From Allomyces macrogynus ATCC 38327 (lineage: Eukaryota; Blastocladiomycota; Blastocladiomycetes; Blastocladiales; Blastocladiaceae), in NCBI GenBank assembly GCA_000151295.1, contig GG745333.1:639113-703112 (forward strand): a stretch of DNA of 64,000 bases. Reading direction: 5' to 3'. Numbering within the stretch: the stretch's first letter is position 1; each line of letters begins with the position of its first letter. The position numbers and the translations under genes were made by a program. Positions 12,601 to 22,975 of this stretch are shown here, one piece after another. The notes under the pieces are model-generated. The model saw only the letters and a program-made list of their open reading frames with translations, did not search any database and had not been told where the DNA came from.

Positions 12601-15600
12601 CAGCGCCAGCTGCAAGAGGTCGAGGACCAACTGCAGAAACTCAAGGAAAAATACGAAGAATCGATTGCCAGCAAGCGCATCCTGTCGGAAAAGATGGAGC
12701 AGACGACCAAGCGGCTCGAGCGCGCAAGCAAGCTCACGACGGCACTCGCCGACGAACAAGTGCGCTGGACGGCGTCAGTCGGGTTACTCAACCAACAAAT
12801 GGACGAGATTGTCGGCAACGTCTTTATCGGCGCCGCGTGTGTCGCGTATTTCGGTGCGTTCACGTCCGGGTACCGCAAGGACATGATCGCGCAGTGGATC
12901 GACAAGTGTCAAGAGCTTGGTGTGCCCGTGGCCGAGAATTTCTCGCTGTCGGAGCAGCTTGGCGATCCGGTCCAGACGCGCGAGTGGAATGTTCAGGGCT
13001 TGCCGGCCGACGACTTGTCCACCGAGAACGGCATTCTCGTGACGCGCGGGCGGCGGTGGCCGCTCATGATTGACCCGCAGGGCCAGGCCAACCGGTGGAT
13101 TCGCAACATGGAGGCGGCGAGTGATCTCAAAGTGGTCAAGCTGTCGGACCCCAAGTTTTTGCGCGCGCTTGAGAATGCGATTCGCATGGGCCAGCCGGTG
13201 CTCGTGGAGGACGTTGGCGAGCAGCTCGACCCGGCCATTGAGCCGCTGTTGCTCAAGCAGACGATTCGGCAGGGTGGGCGGCTGCTCATGAAGCTCGGTG
13301 ACACACTTGTCGAGTACGACAAGAACTTCAAGCTCTACATTACGACCAAGATGGCCAACCCGCACTATTTGCCCGAAGTGTGCATCAAGGTCACAGTCAT
13401 CAACTTTACGGTCACCAAGACAGGTCTCGAGGGCCAGTTGCTCGCCGACGTGGTCAAACTCGAGCGGCCCGAGCTTGAGGAGCAGCGCAACACGCTCATC
13501 ATGTCGATTTCCAACGACAAGCGCCAGCTGAAGGATATTGAAGAGAAGATTCTGCGACTGCTCTACAACTCGCAGGGCAACATTCTCGACGACGAGGAGC
13601 TGATCCTGACACTCAACCAGTCCAAGGTCACGTCGGGCGCCATCACGGACCGTCTCATCCAGGCTGAGCAGACGGAAAAGGCCATCAACTCGGCGCGTGA
13701 AAAGTATCGACCTGTCGCGCTGCGCGGCTCGATCTTGTACTTTGTCGTGGCCGATCTCGCCGAGATTGACCAAATGTACCAGTTCTCGCTCAAGTACTTC
13801 AAGAACCTGTTTACACAGTGCATCATTGACAGTCCCAAGGGCCAAGAGCTGTCGGAACACGTCAAGTTCCTGTGCGACGACATCATGGTGTCCGTGTTCC
13901 GCAACGTTTCGCGCGGTCTGTTTGAGCAGCACAAGACCATCTTCTCGTTCATGATTTGCATCTCGGTCATGCGCGACCGCGGCGACATTTCCGACGACGA
14001 GTGGAACTTCTTCCTGCGCGGTGCCGCGTCCCTCACGCAGCAGATCCCAACCAAGCCCGTGACGCGCTGGCTGACCGACGCCATGTGGCGCAACTGCTGC
14101 TCGCTCAGCGCGGCCGTACCCGTGTTTGCCGAGCTCGCCGATCACGTCTCGAGCCACACGCTCGACTGGGAGGCCTACATTGAAGCCGACGATCCATTTG
14201 CAGCCGCGATCCCGGGGATCCCGAGCGACAAGATTTCCGACTTCCAGCGTCTCTTGCTCGTCAAGGTGCTGCGCGAGGAGCTCGTTGTGGCTTCACTGCT
14301 CAGCTTTATCCGGCAGAATATTGGCGCGTCGTACATTGACATTCCGCCGCTCGACTTGAAGCACGTCTACAGCGACATGAGCTCGACGACGCCGCTCGTC
14401 TTCATTTTGTCGTCCGGGTCCGACCCAGTCTCAGGCCTGCTCAAGCTCGCGTCGGGCATGGGCTTCAGCGAGCGGCTGCACATGATTTCGCTCGGTCAAG
14501 GCCAGGGCCCAATTGCCGAGGCTCTGCTGCAAAAGACGGTGGAGAGCGGCGACTGGCTGTTCTTGCAAAACTGCCACTTGGCCGCGTCATGGATGACAAA
14601 GCTCGAGGCCAAGGTCAAGGAGATCTCGTCGGGCGAGATCAAGGCGCATACTACGTTCCGGCTCTACTTGTCGTCGATGCCGTCCAAGGTGTTCCCGGCC
14701 GCCGTGCTGCAAGAGTCGGTGAAAGTGACCAACGAGCCGCCCAAGGGCTTGCGCGCCAACTTGGCCCGGTCATTTGCCGATATTCCGACCAACGTGTTCG
14801 ACCACTCGCCGCCGCAAGGTGCGCGGTTCCGTAAACTCGCGTTCAGCCTGTGCTTCTTCAACGCCATCATTCACGAGCGGAAAAAGTTTGGGCCACTGGG
14901 TTGGAATATTTCCTACGACTGGAGCAACTCGGACCTGGAAGTGTCGCTCGTCGTGCTGCGCAACTTCCTGACCAAGTCGAACACGATCCCTTGGGACGCG
15001 TTGCGGTACCTGACTGGCGAGATCACGTTTGGAGGGCGTGTGACTGACGACTGGGATCGGCGGTCGATGCGTACGCTACTGAGCAAGTACTACAGCGTGG
15101 ACGTGCTCGATGACGGGTTTTCGCTCAGCCCGTCGGGCCACTACACGACGCCCGCCGACGGTAACCTCGCATCATTCCGCGCGCATATCGACAAGCTGCC
15201 GTTCACCGAGGATCCGAGCGTGTTTGGGATGCACGAAAACGCCAATGTCAGCTACCAGCTCCAAGAAACCAAGCGGTTGCTCAAGACGGTGCTCGACGTG
15301 CAGCCACGGCTCGTGTCATCTGGGGTGGGCAAGTCGCCCGAGGATCGCGTCACGGACGTGGCACAGTCGATTTTGTCACGCATTCCAGAGCTGTTGGCGT
15401 TGGATATCCACCCGCGCGCCGCATCGGCTGGCAAGCCCAAGTCGGTTGCCGAGGTCATGTTCCAGACGGACGATGCGGGCCGCATGCTCAATTCGCTAAG
15501 CACTGTCCTGCTGCAAGAGTGTGCGCGATTCAACCGGCTGATTTCGACCATCAAGTCGTCGCTTGAGAACTTGGTCAAGGCGATACGCGGGTTGGTTGTC

Positions 15601-16432
15601 ATGAGCGCGCAGCTCGACCTCGTGTTCCAGTCGCTGCTCAACAACGAGGTGTGTGTCATAATGGTTTTCACCCTTCTCCACCGGATCGGTATTTGCTTAC
15701 TCACGTTAATCACATCGAATGAATAGGTGCCTGCGGCATGGGCCAGCGTGGCCTACCCGTCGCTCAAGCCGCTGTCGTCGTGGGTCGACGACTTTTTGAC
15801 ACGCGTGCAGGTGCTGCAAGAATGGATCGAAAAGGGCCAGCCGCGCACGTTCTGGCTGCCGGGCTTCTTCTTCCCACAAGGGTTCCTTACGGGCGTGTTC
15901 CAAAACCATGCGCGTAAGTACAACATTCCGATCGACTCACTCAAGTTCAAGTTCCAGATCCAGTCGGACGAGAGTCTTGACAGGGAGCCGGCGGCGGGAG
16001 CGGGAGTGGTGCTGGAACAGAGTGGGCCGCACGCGTCGGACGGCGTGCTGGTGCGCGGACTCTTCATAGAAGGTGCGCGGTGGGACCGGGCCAAAGAGCG
16101 GTTGCAGGACTCGTTCCCGATGGAGATGTACTCGGTACGCGCCATGCATTTCTCTCTCTTTCCTCGCACCGGTTCGTCGCGTGAGTCTGACCTCGTTTGA
16201 TTGCCACTCCCTGTAGCGCATGCCTCTGATCCGGTTCATTCCCGAGACCAACTACGCGCCAACCAAGGATCTCTACGTGTCCCCGCTGTACAAGACGTCA
16301 GCGCGCGCGGGTACGCTGTCGACGACGGGCCACTCGACCAACTTTGTGTGTTCGGTGCACCTGCCGTCGGACCGGTCGGCCGACTACTGGATCACCAAGG
16401 GCGTGGCGCTGCTGATGCAGCTCAACGAGTAG
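3624..16432 (+). CDS. DNAH6: Axonemal inner-arm dynein heavy chain, DNAH6-like
   Basis: Motor subunit of a single-headed inner dynein arm of the flagellar axoneme. Five exons, all joined in phase 0: 3624-4430, 4510-9438, 9514-15648, 15727-16134 and 16217-16432, giving 4164 aa (human DNAH6 is about 4160). The start is the ATG at 3624; the frame is open to 3603, but with no other ATG. The N-terminal 200 residues are Pro/Ser-rich and are followed by the linker. P-loops are AAA1 [11 protein letters not shown] (about residue 1500), AAA2 [11 protein letters not shown] (about 1781), AAA3 GSTGVGKSV (about 2121) and AAA4 [10 protein letters not shown] (about 2466). A coiled-coil stalk flanks the microtubule-binding region at about 12.0-12.8 kb, and the C-terminus has the dynein signature [19 protein letters not shown]. 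The intron at 9439-9513 splits the conserved [12 protein letters not shown] motif. The residues after AAA1 ([20 protein letters not shown]) and the AAA4 region favour DNAH6 over DNAH1. Confidence 0.93.
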
Positions 16433-16821
16433 GAGAGGCGGACTGGACTGGGCCGGGACTGGGATATTAATTTCGTAGACGCGTCTTGGCTGATGGAATG
16501 CTTGATCTTGCTGTGGTTGTTGGTCCTCGAATCTGGAGAGACTTGGCGGAGAAGGTAAGGACAGGTGGTTGGCACAAGTCAAAGTCCGCCTCAGTGCGAC
16601 CTCTGCAACCCATGACCAGAACGGCCCCAAAACCTCTCTCCCCAAGTTTCTCGTTTCCATCGCTGCTCCTCCTCTCCGCCCGCAAACGTCGTCGTCGCCA
16701 AGGACAAGACGCCGAATCGACGCGCAACCACAAGTGCCCGCACCAGAACGCAACCGCGCGCTCCTCCCTCTCCAACGCTCCCCATCAGCACTCATTTCGT
16801 CCCCATCGCCCGCCGTTCACC
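16433..16821. other. Intergenic, dynein 3' end to ACMSD start
   Basis: The stretch between two same-strand genes holds the dynein 3' UTR and the ACMSD promoter and 5' UTR. The second half is rich in C, T and A, as is common upstream of fungal starts. No gene is seen. Confidence 0.4.
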
Positions 16822-17995
16822 ATGTCCTCGCCCTCGCCTCGTGTTGCCCGCCAAGCGCCTGTCGCTTCCCGTGATACGCCCGTCGCGCAGCTGCGCCTGC
16901 TCAAGATCGACCTGCACACGCACATCCTGCCCGAGCGGTGGCCCGACCTCGCCAAAAAGTACGGCTACGGCTCGTGGGTGCAGCTGTCGCACCAAGGGTG
17001 CCCGCCCGGCCAGGCCGACATGATGCAGGGCGGCAAGTTTTTCCGGCGCATCGACTGCAACTGCTGGTCGCCTGACGCGCGTCTCAAGGACTGCAACGCG
17101 ACGACTGTCGACGTGCAGGTGCTCTCGACCGTGCCCGTCATGTTCTCCTACTGGGCCAAGCCCGAGGACACGCTCGACCTGTCGCGGTACCTGAACGACC
17201 ACATCGCGCAGTGCGTTGCTGAGGACCCGAAGCGGTTTGTCGGGCTCGGCACGCTGCCGATGCAGGCGCCCGAACTGGCCGCGCAAGAACTGCGTCGTTG
17301 CGTGCAGGAGCTCGGTCTTGCGGGTGTGCAGATTGGGTCGCACGTGAACGCATGGAACCTGGACGCGCCCGAGCTCGATGTGTTTTGGAAGGCGGCCGAG
17401 GAATTACAGGCGGCGATTTTCATCCACCCGTGGAACGACGCGACCGAGACGCCCGACCGCATGAAGCCGTACTGGGGCGCGTGGCTCGTTGGCATGCCGT
17501 GCGAGACGACCTTGGCCATCTGCTCCGTGACCATGGGCGGCGTGCTCGACCGGTTCCCGCGGCTCAAGCTGTGCTTTGCCCATGGCGGCGGCGCGTTTCT
17601 CGCGACGCTCGGCCGGATTGACCACGGGTTCAATGTGCGCCCGGACCTGTGCGCGACGCGCACCAAGCACCCGCCGTCGCACTACCTCAACAAGATTCAT
17701 ATCGATTCGCTCGTGCACGACCTCGACACGCTCAAGTTTTCCATTGCCAAGATTGGCGCGGACCGCATCATGCTCGGGTCGGACTGTGCGTTTCGTTTGG
17801 GTCTTTTTTCACGTTCTAGTGTCCTTTGCTGACCGAATTTTCGCTTTCATTCGATGCACAGACCCGTTCCCACTCGGCGAGCACCACCCGGGCAAGATGG
17901 TCGAGGAGAGTGACCTGGACGACAAGGTCAAGGACGCGATTCTCTACAAGAACGCCGTGAAGTTCCTGAACCTCGACGCGACCAACTACCAATAG
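16822..17995 (+). CDS. ACMSD: 2-amino-3-carboxymuconate-6-semialdehyde decarboxylase
   Basis: Zinc amidohydrolase-family decarboxylase of the kynurenine pathway. It converts ACMS to 2-aminomuconate semialdehyde and so diverts tryptophan carbon away from quinolinate/NAD synthesis. Two exons (16822-17785 and 17862-17995, phase 1) give 365 aa, close to the animal enzyme (336) plus a 25-residue N-terminal extension. Metal-site motifs are visible: DLHTHIL near the N-terminus, IFIHPWND, LCFAHGGGAF, and GSDYPFPLGE, which is assembled across the intron. Other family landmarks are KYGYGSWVQL, STVPVMFSYWAKPEDTL, GLGTLPMQAPELA and LVGMPCETT. ATG 16822 is the first in-frame ATG that leaves a compact leader. 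A related gamma-resorcylate-type decarboxylase is unlikely given the match to ACMSD along the whole length. Confidence 0.93.
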
Positions 17996-18665
17996 AGGCC
18001 CGTTGTCGAGTGTTAACAAAGCCGTGAGGACGGCGATGTTGTGCCGCGCCTCGTCGGATCGCTCACCGTCCCCTTGCATCTGCCGTTCCTCCCAGCACGG
18101 CCGGGCACGCGCTGCTTTGACCGTGCCGCGCGCCCCTCGCGCTCGCGCGCATTGTTTGTATATCTTTCGTGGAAATGGATTCGTGTTGATTCCGCTCAAC
18201 TGTCACCTTTCTGGCTCTCCGCTGTCCCATGAAGTGTTGGTTTTGAATCGCTGGTTTAGGATTTCGTGTCTCGTCGGAGATTTGGGATTTCAACTGGGGT
18301 TCTCCAAAATCCCTGATTTCGGTGTCGACGTGTTACGCACGTGATGCTTTTGCTGAGCCGCCCACCGCACCATCGTGAAGCTGTTCACTGGCTCCAACGA
18401 GCCGCCATCGTAGTGGCCGTTCACCAGCTGCTCGCCGACTTGCCGATCGTCTCGCCCACCAAGAGGATCACGACACTGTGCAGACGACGGCCGCTCGCAT
18501 ATAACCTGGACCAGCAGCGCTCAGCGTTCCGATTGATCCCTGTTTGGTGCCGATCGCAGGACCCCGCCCGCGCACGCACTAACGACCCATACTCGGTTTG
18601 GCAATCCGAAATTATCCTCTGCACGCGCTGCAAGTCCTACCACCGCAACGTTCCGCTCCTGCACC
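17996..18665. other. Intergenic, ACMSD to Emp24
   Basis: About 670 nt between two plus-strand genes. It should contain the ACMSD 3' UTR and the promoter of the p24 gene. I read it in all frames and found no conserved coding sequence and no tRNA-like fold. Confidence 0.4.
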
Positions 18666-19439
18666 ATGTCGATCCTCGCCCGCGCCGTCCTGAGGCCGCA
18701 CCTCATCGCCGCCGTAACGCTCGCGCTCGCGCTGCTCGCTACTGTCGTGTCGGCATTTACCGTGCGCGTGGCGCCGCACGCGTCAACGTGTTTTTACGAG
18801 GACCTGCGCATCGACCAAAAAACGCTGGTCACGTTCCAGGTCGGCGAAGGCGGGTCGCTCGACGTGGATTTCTGGGTGTCCGACCCGAACGACGCGATGC
18901 TGCAGCTCGACCACCGCGTCTCGCAGGGCACCTACCAGCTGATTCCGAGTATTGCGGGCAAGTACACGTACTGCTTTAGCAACCAAATGAGCTCGATTTC
19001 CGAGAAGCTGGTGCAGTTTAGCGTGCACGGTGCCGATGTGCCGCCGGTCGATCCGAAAGGCACGTTGTGTGCTCGTGCGCGTGCCGAGGCGAGCGATGGA
19101 GGATGGGAGGGTGCGTGAGCTGACTGTTCATGTGCCTCTAGCCATTGTGGATCCCGTCATGGAGATTGTCAACGAGCTCGCACGCGACATTCACAGCATC
19201 AAGGAGGAGCAGCAGTACATTGTCACACGCGAGCGCGCGCACCGCAACAGTACGCCATCGCCATGTGTTGGTCGCGGCCCGGTCGGGAACTAATTCGGAC
19301 TTGATCCACGATAGCCGCCGAGTCGACCAACGCGCGCGTCATGTGGTGGTCGCTGCTGCAAACGGCTATGCTCGTGGCCGTGTGCCTGTTCCAGATTTAC
19401 TACCTCAAGCATTTCTTTGAGGTCCGGCGCGTCATTTGA
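18666..19439 (+). CDS. EMP24: p24-family cargo receptor, Emp24/TMED2 type
   Basis: Type I membrane protein of COPII/COPI vesicles that helps sort cargo, notably GPI-anchored proteins, between ER and Golgi. It begins with a signal peptide (about residues 1-30). A GOLD domain follows with the two conserved cysteines (STCFYEDL and KYTYCFSNQ), then a coiled coil (IKEEQQYIVTRERAHRN), a membrane segment (LLQTAMLVAVCLFQIYYL) and a short cytosolic tail KHFFEVRRVI with the FF COPII/COPI-binding motif. Exons are 18666-about 19068, 19142-19249 and 19315-19439, giving about 211 aa. The exact donor of intron 1 is unsure; it must be in phase 1, and 19069 (GTGCTC) fits best. The AESTNARV and FEVRRV sequences point to the p24beta subfamily. 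Confidence 0.92.
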
Positions 19440-19768
19440 GGATGCATCGACGCTCGTGCGCTGTTGGGGGCGTGAGCTGCGTACGCGCGACCGTGTCATT
19501 CTTTCGCGGTGGTGATTAGATCCTATTTTTGAGTCGCGTGTCTTCTCCACCGTCTCGTGTCGGGTTTCAGTCAATTTTGATCGTCATCTCGCTGATTGCG
19601 GTCTCAGACTGCTCAGACTTTGTCGGGCTGTTTGGTCTAGTCTCATGTCGACCGAAACGCACGCCAAACTGCAGTCTCAAAAACGATCCACGAGGCCAAC
19701 AAGTGGGCAACAAATCCAAGACGGGTTGATCGATAGTTACAATACGTCGCGGTCCTCTGGCGCGCGCA
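19440..19768. other. Convergent intergenic region
   Basis: The 3' ends of the p24 gene (+) and the ferredoxin gene (-) face each other here. The stretch is less GC-rich than the flanking exons, consistent with two 3' UTRs. No gene is seen. Confidence 0.4.
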
Positions 19769-20767
19769 CTACGCGCTCGCTGTCGCTACCGCCGCTCCAC
19801 TCTTCTCTCCCTCCTGACTCTTGCCAAGCGGCAACCCGCGCCCTCGCCACAACTTCTTAACGGTACGTCCATCGCGCACCTGTTCCTGGACTAACGTCGT
19901 CACGTCGCACGTATGCACGCGCCCGTACCAATCGCCCGACGGGTACATGATCAGCGTGCCGGCAAACTTATGCCCGCCGATATGCGACGTGCCATAGACA
20001 GCCACCTGGTCGTGCAAGTCTGGGAAACCGCGATCAATCACGCGATGGAACTCGCGAATCAAGATGGGCCCGGACTCGCCACACCGCGAGTCGCGTTTCT
20101 TGTGTGCGCAAATCAGGACATGGTGCTTGTGCTCGACGGGCACGAGGCGCGGTGCGAATGGCGTGCCCAAGGGTGCCGGTGGCAGCGTGTTGTGCTGGAA
20201 CCAGTAAGTGAGGACCTGCTCGGCGTTCTCGATCGTCACGTCCGTGATCATAATGTGGTCTGGGAAGACCAAGATGTCGACGGCCTCGACTTCGTCGCCG
20301 TGCGCGTCAAAGTGCACGGCCGGGTTGGACCGCGGGCGGTCGCACGCCGTGACGACGACGCGGCCGACGGGTGCGTCGGCCCCGGACCCGGCAGTGCGCC
20401 TGGTGCCGTTAAGCGACGAGGCGACATCGTCGATCTTTGCGGCAAGCTTCGAGTCGGCATTGATATGACTCGCCCACGAAAAGGCAGCGTTGCCCGTGCA
20501 CAGGAGCAGGTGGTGCGTGTAAGGCTTGATCGACCCGGCCAACGTACTCGTCTTGTCGAGCTGCGACTCGGTGCGTGCCGAGTAGGCCGCGTGCTCGGCG
20601 CACGGGTTGTCGCAGGCCGCGCACGCGTCGGTGAAATCGATCGACGACGGGAACTCGCAGGCGTCATCGTCGCTCGGCTGCAGGGACCCGCGCCGCGACA
20701 GGTTGACGAGCGATCTCAGCGAGACCGACGAGGCGACCGACTTGAGGGTGTTGAAGATGCCGGACAT
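19769..20767 (-). CDS. AIM32: Apd1/Aim32-type thioredoxin-like [2Fe-2S] ferredoxin
   Basis: Sucrase/ferredoxin-like family protein with a C-terminal thioredoxin-like ferredoxin domain. The cluster ligands of the Apd1/Aim32 group, two Cys and two His, are visible: CAHKKRDSRC (C-x8-C) and HIGGH (H-x3-H), in the context HVLICAHKKRDSRCGESGPI and SHIGGHKFAGTLIMYP. An N-terminal Cys-rich patch (ACAACDNPCAEH) is also characteristic. A single exon of 332 aa is read from ATG 20767. The frame is open further upstream to 21367, but that part overlaps the first exon of the divergent TTC29 gene and is not protein-like. The N-terminus (MSGIFNTLKSVASSVSLRSL) lacks acidic residues and could target mitochondria, favouring Aim32 over cytosolic Apd1, but the assignment between the two is open. 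Confidence 0.85.
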   Translation of the reverse strand: MSGIFNTLKSVASSVSLRSLVNLSRRGSLQPSDDDACEFPSSIDFTDACAACDNPCAEHAAYSARTESQLDKTSTLAGSIKPYTHHLLLCTGNAAFSWASHINADSKLAAKIDDVASSLNGTRRTAGSGADAPVGRVVVTACDRPRSNPAVHFDAHGDEVEAVDILVFPDHIMITDVTIENAEQVLTYWFQHNTLPPAPLGTPFAPRLVPVEHKHHVLICAHKKRDSRCGESGPILIREFHRVIDRGFPDLHDQVAVYGTSHIGGHKFAGTLIMYPSGDWYGRVHTCDVTTLVQEQVRDGRTVKKLWRGRGLPLGKSQEGEKSGAAVATASA

Positions 20768-21227
20768 GACGGGGTGACGGGTAGATTGGTTGATATTTGC
20801 AGGCTGGCTGTTGCTGCAGGGGCAGGGCCAGTTGAACGTCGGGGAGCACGACTTGGGCGGCGAGTGGGCCAGGAATTGCAACTGAGCGGAACGAGAGGCG
20901 GAGGCCCTTGTTGCGGGCAGCGCTGCGACTTTATTGCCGGCAGGTTGTCGATGGGGTCGACGCTCCAGGGTTGGTGCCGTCGTCGACATGCGCGCGTGGC
21001 CGGATTGGGTCGACGGCAGCGACGATACTTGCGACGATGTGCCCTCCACGACTGCCCGTTCTTGGTCGTGCGGCGCCTCCCGGCCAAACCGGCGCAACCC
21101 TTGTTTCAAAAACAACTTGCATTCTCCAAGGTTTGAACCAAGCGCTTGGGTCCGCTCTCCTCTGCCGCCCGCGACTGCCACAGGCCATCCGCATTCGCCG
21201 CCGTCGACCGTCTTGTCGCCACGCACC
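20768..21227. promoter_or_regulatory. Divergent promoter region, ferredoxin / TTC29
   Basis: About 460 nt separate the two divergent start codons, so both promoters and 5' UTRs should lie here. Open frames on both strands run through it, but this is usual for the base composition and their translations are low-complexity. No specific element is recognised. Confidence 0.4.
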
Positions 21228-22697
21228 ATGCCCGCCCCACCCGCCCACTTGCCGCAGACTGACCGCAGCGACCCTGCGTCACGCTCGCCGCCGCGTGCCG
21301 CGAGCCCGCACCGCGTCTCGTCCGGCTCTACGAGCGCAAGCCCGATCCCAACCACAACCGCGTCCAACTATGGCGGCACCAATGGCACCAGTAATACGGC
21401 CGAGCCGCTGCTGCGCGCCATGGCGCTCAAGCTCCTGACCGACGGCTACGTCGACTCGTTTGCCGACCTGTTTGCCATGATGCGGCTCGACGACGCCAAC
21501 GCCGACCATACGCCCCCGTCGGGTGGGGCTGTGGCGGCACACGCGCTCTGGCGCCGCCAAGTGCAGTTTCGCACGTCGCCCGCACACGTCCAGCGGCTGT
21601 GCAAATTGCTCGCTGGCCGCGAAGATGCGGTCTTGCGCGCTGACCAGGCCGACTCGTATACGGCGTGCCGCGCCCTCGCTGCGTTCCTGCTTGATGCGTT
21701 CCCCGTGGCCGCGGCACGGTTCGCCGACGAGGCGCTGTCTACGGCACTGTCGATTCGGGCCGCGGGGAAGGTCTTGAATGCGATTCCGGAGCCTGAGATG
21801 GCGGTCGTGGAGGCGCGCGTCGCTCTTGCTGAGGCATTGGCCAAGCAGGGTGCGCTTTTGTCGACGACCAGCGGGTGGAGAAAACGCGGGGTCACATCTT
21901 GTATCTGTTGCGCCCCTAGGAAATCACGCCGAGGCCATTGCGCAGTGCCACCAAGCGCTCGTGCTCCCAAATGCCGTCGACCGGATGATCCAGTCAGTTC
22001 AGACTGTTGCCGAAGAGGTACGCGTTCTTGCACCTGTCGTCAAATCTCCTGCTCTCGGACTGATTACCGCGGACTCCACCTCAACCAGCACGAAGCCGCA
22101 GGCCAATGGGCCGCTGCACACGACTTGTACGGAACGACACTTGCTCACGTCCCACCAACCCACCCACGCGCCGTCCCGCTGACTATGGACCTGCACCGAC
22201 GACTCGGCCGCGCCAACCTCGAGCTCGGGCAACTTGACGCGGCGCGGCCCGCGCTCGAGCAGTACCTCGAGTGGGCACAGACTCTCTCCGACGCGTCGGC
22301 CCCGCGCGAGGCATCACCCGCAGCCATTGGCGCCGCGGTCCTAGCCGTCGCCGAGTGCCGCGACCAGCTCGGCGACTTGGAGGGGGCCATGACGGTCCTG
22401 CGCGCGTACCTCGACTCTGGCACGGCCGCGGCCGTCGAGGCTGTCCCTGCGCGGCACCGCGCTGCCGTGATGCTCGGCAATTTGCTCAACCGCATGGGCC
22501 ATGGTGCGACTGCGGCCGGTTTCTTGCAGTCAGCGACTGACGATGCGTCGTGCGTGCAGCTCGGGATTGCGCGCGGCACGCCGTTGCTCGGGGATTTACT
22601 GGCAGCTGTGAATGCTGGACCGCAGGCCGCAATGGCGTACTTGGACCAGGTGCGCCGGTGGGCCGAGAAGGGCGGGGATGGGACTGTGGTGGGGTGA
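21228..22697 (+). CDS. TTC29: TTC29-like tetratricopeptide axonemal protein
   Basis: TPR protein of cilia and flagella; its algal ortholog is an accessory subunit of an inner-arm dynein, and loss in humans impairs sperm motility. Exons are 21228-21849 (ends phase 1), 21920-22017 and 22089-22697, giving 442 aa, near the human 475. The best landmark is LLTDGYVDSFADLFAMM, which parallels the TTC29 segment with DGY.xSFxELFALM. TPR-like helices follow: GNHAEAIAQCHQALVL (made by splicing), AAGQWAAAHDLYGTTL, RRLGRANLELGQLDAAR, ECRDQLGDLEGAMTVL and AVMLGNLLNRMGHGATAAGF. A first, Ser/Pro-rich stretch of about 55 residues is not conserved. The gene lies between two inner-arm dynein heavy chains. Confidence 0.8.
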   Translation: MPAPPAHLPQTDRSDPASRSPPRAASPHRVSSGSTSASPIPTTTASNYGGTNGTSNTAEPLLRAMALKLLTDGYVDSFADLFAMMRLDDANADHTPPSGGAVAAHALWRRQVQFRTSPAHVQRLCKLLAGREDAVLRADQADSYTACRALAAFLLDAFPVAAARFADEALSTALSIRAAGKVLNAIPEPEMAVVEARVALAEALAKQGALLSTTSGWRKRGVTSCICCAPRKSRRGHCAVPPSARAPKCRRPDDPVSSDCCRRGTRSCTCRQISCSRTDYRGLHLNQHEAAGQWAAAHDLYGTTLAHVPPTHPRAVPLTMDLHRRLGRANLELGQLDAARPALEQYLEWAQTLSDASAPREASPAAIGAAVLAVAECRDQLGDLEGAMTVLRAYLDSGTAAAVEAVPARHRAAVMLGNLLNRMGHGATAAGFLQSATDDASCVQLGIARGTPLLGDLLAAVNAGPQAAMAYLDQVRRWAEKGGDGTVVG

Positions 22698-22975
22698 GGA
22701 TTACGACCTGGAATGACACTGTCGCTCCTTTCATTTCATTCCCATCGCTGTGAGTCGCACTCCAACGCGTTCGATCTCACCTGCTGCAACTACACGGAGC
22801 CGACCAACGACTGCCGTTTGATACGATCAGCGAGCGAACCGGCCGCCACTCTGTCGCCGTTTCAGCGGGCCCTGGAAGCATGACGAGCATCGTTCTGTCG
22901 CTGACGAGCAGAGATCACGAGCAGAAAAAAGCAAACGGTTTTGAGAGGCAAAGTATATTACAACCACGGGCACAT

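Noticed and set aside
20768..21367. 200-codon upstream extension of the Apd1/Aim32 gene
   Set aside because: It overlaps the first exon of TTC29 on the other strand and is not protein-like. The conserved part begins after ATG 20767.
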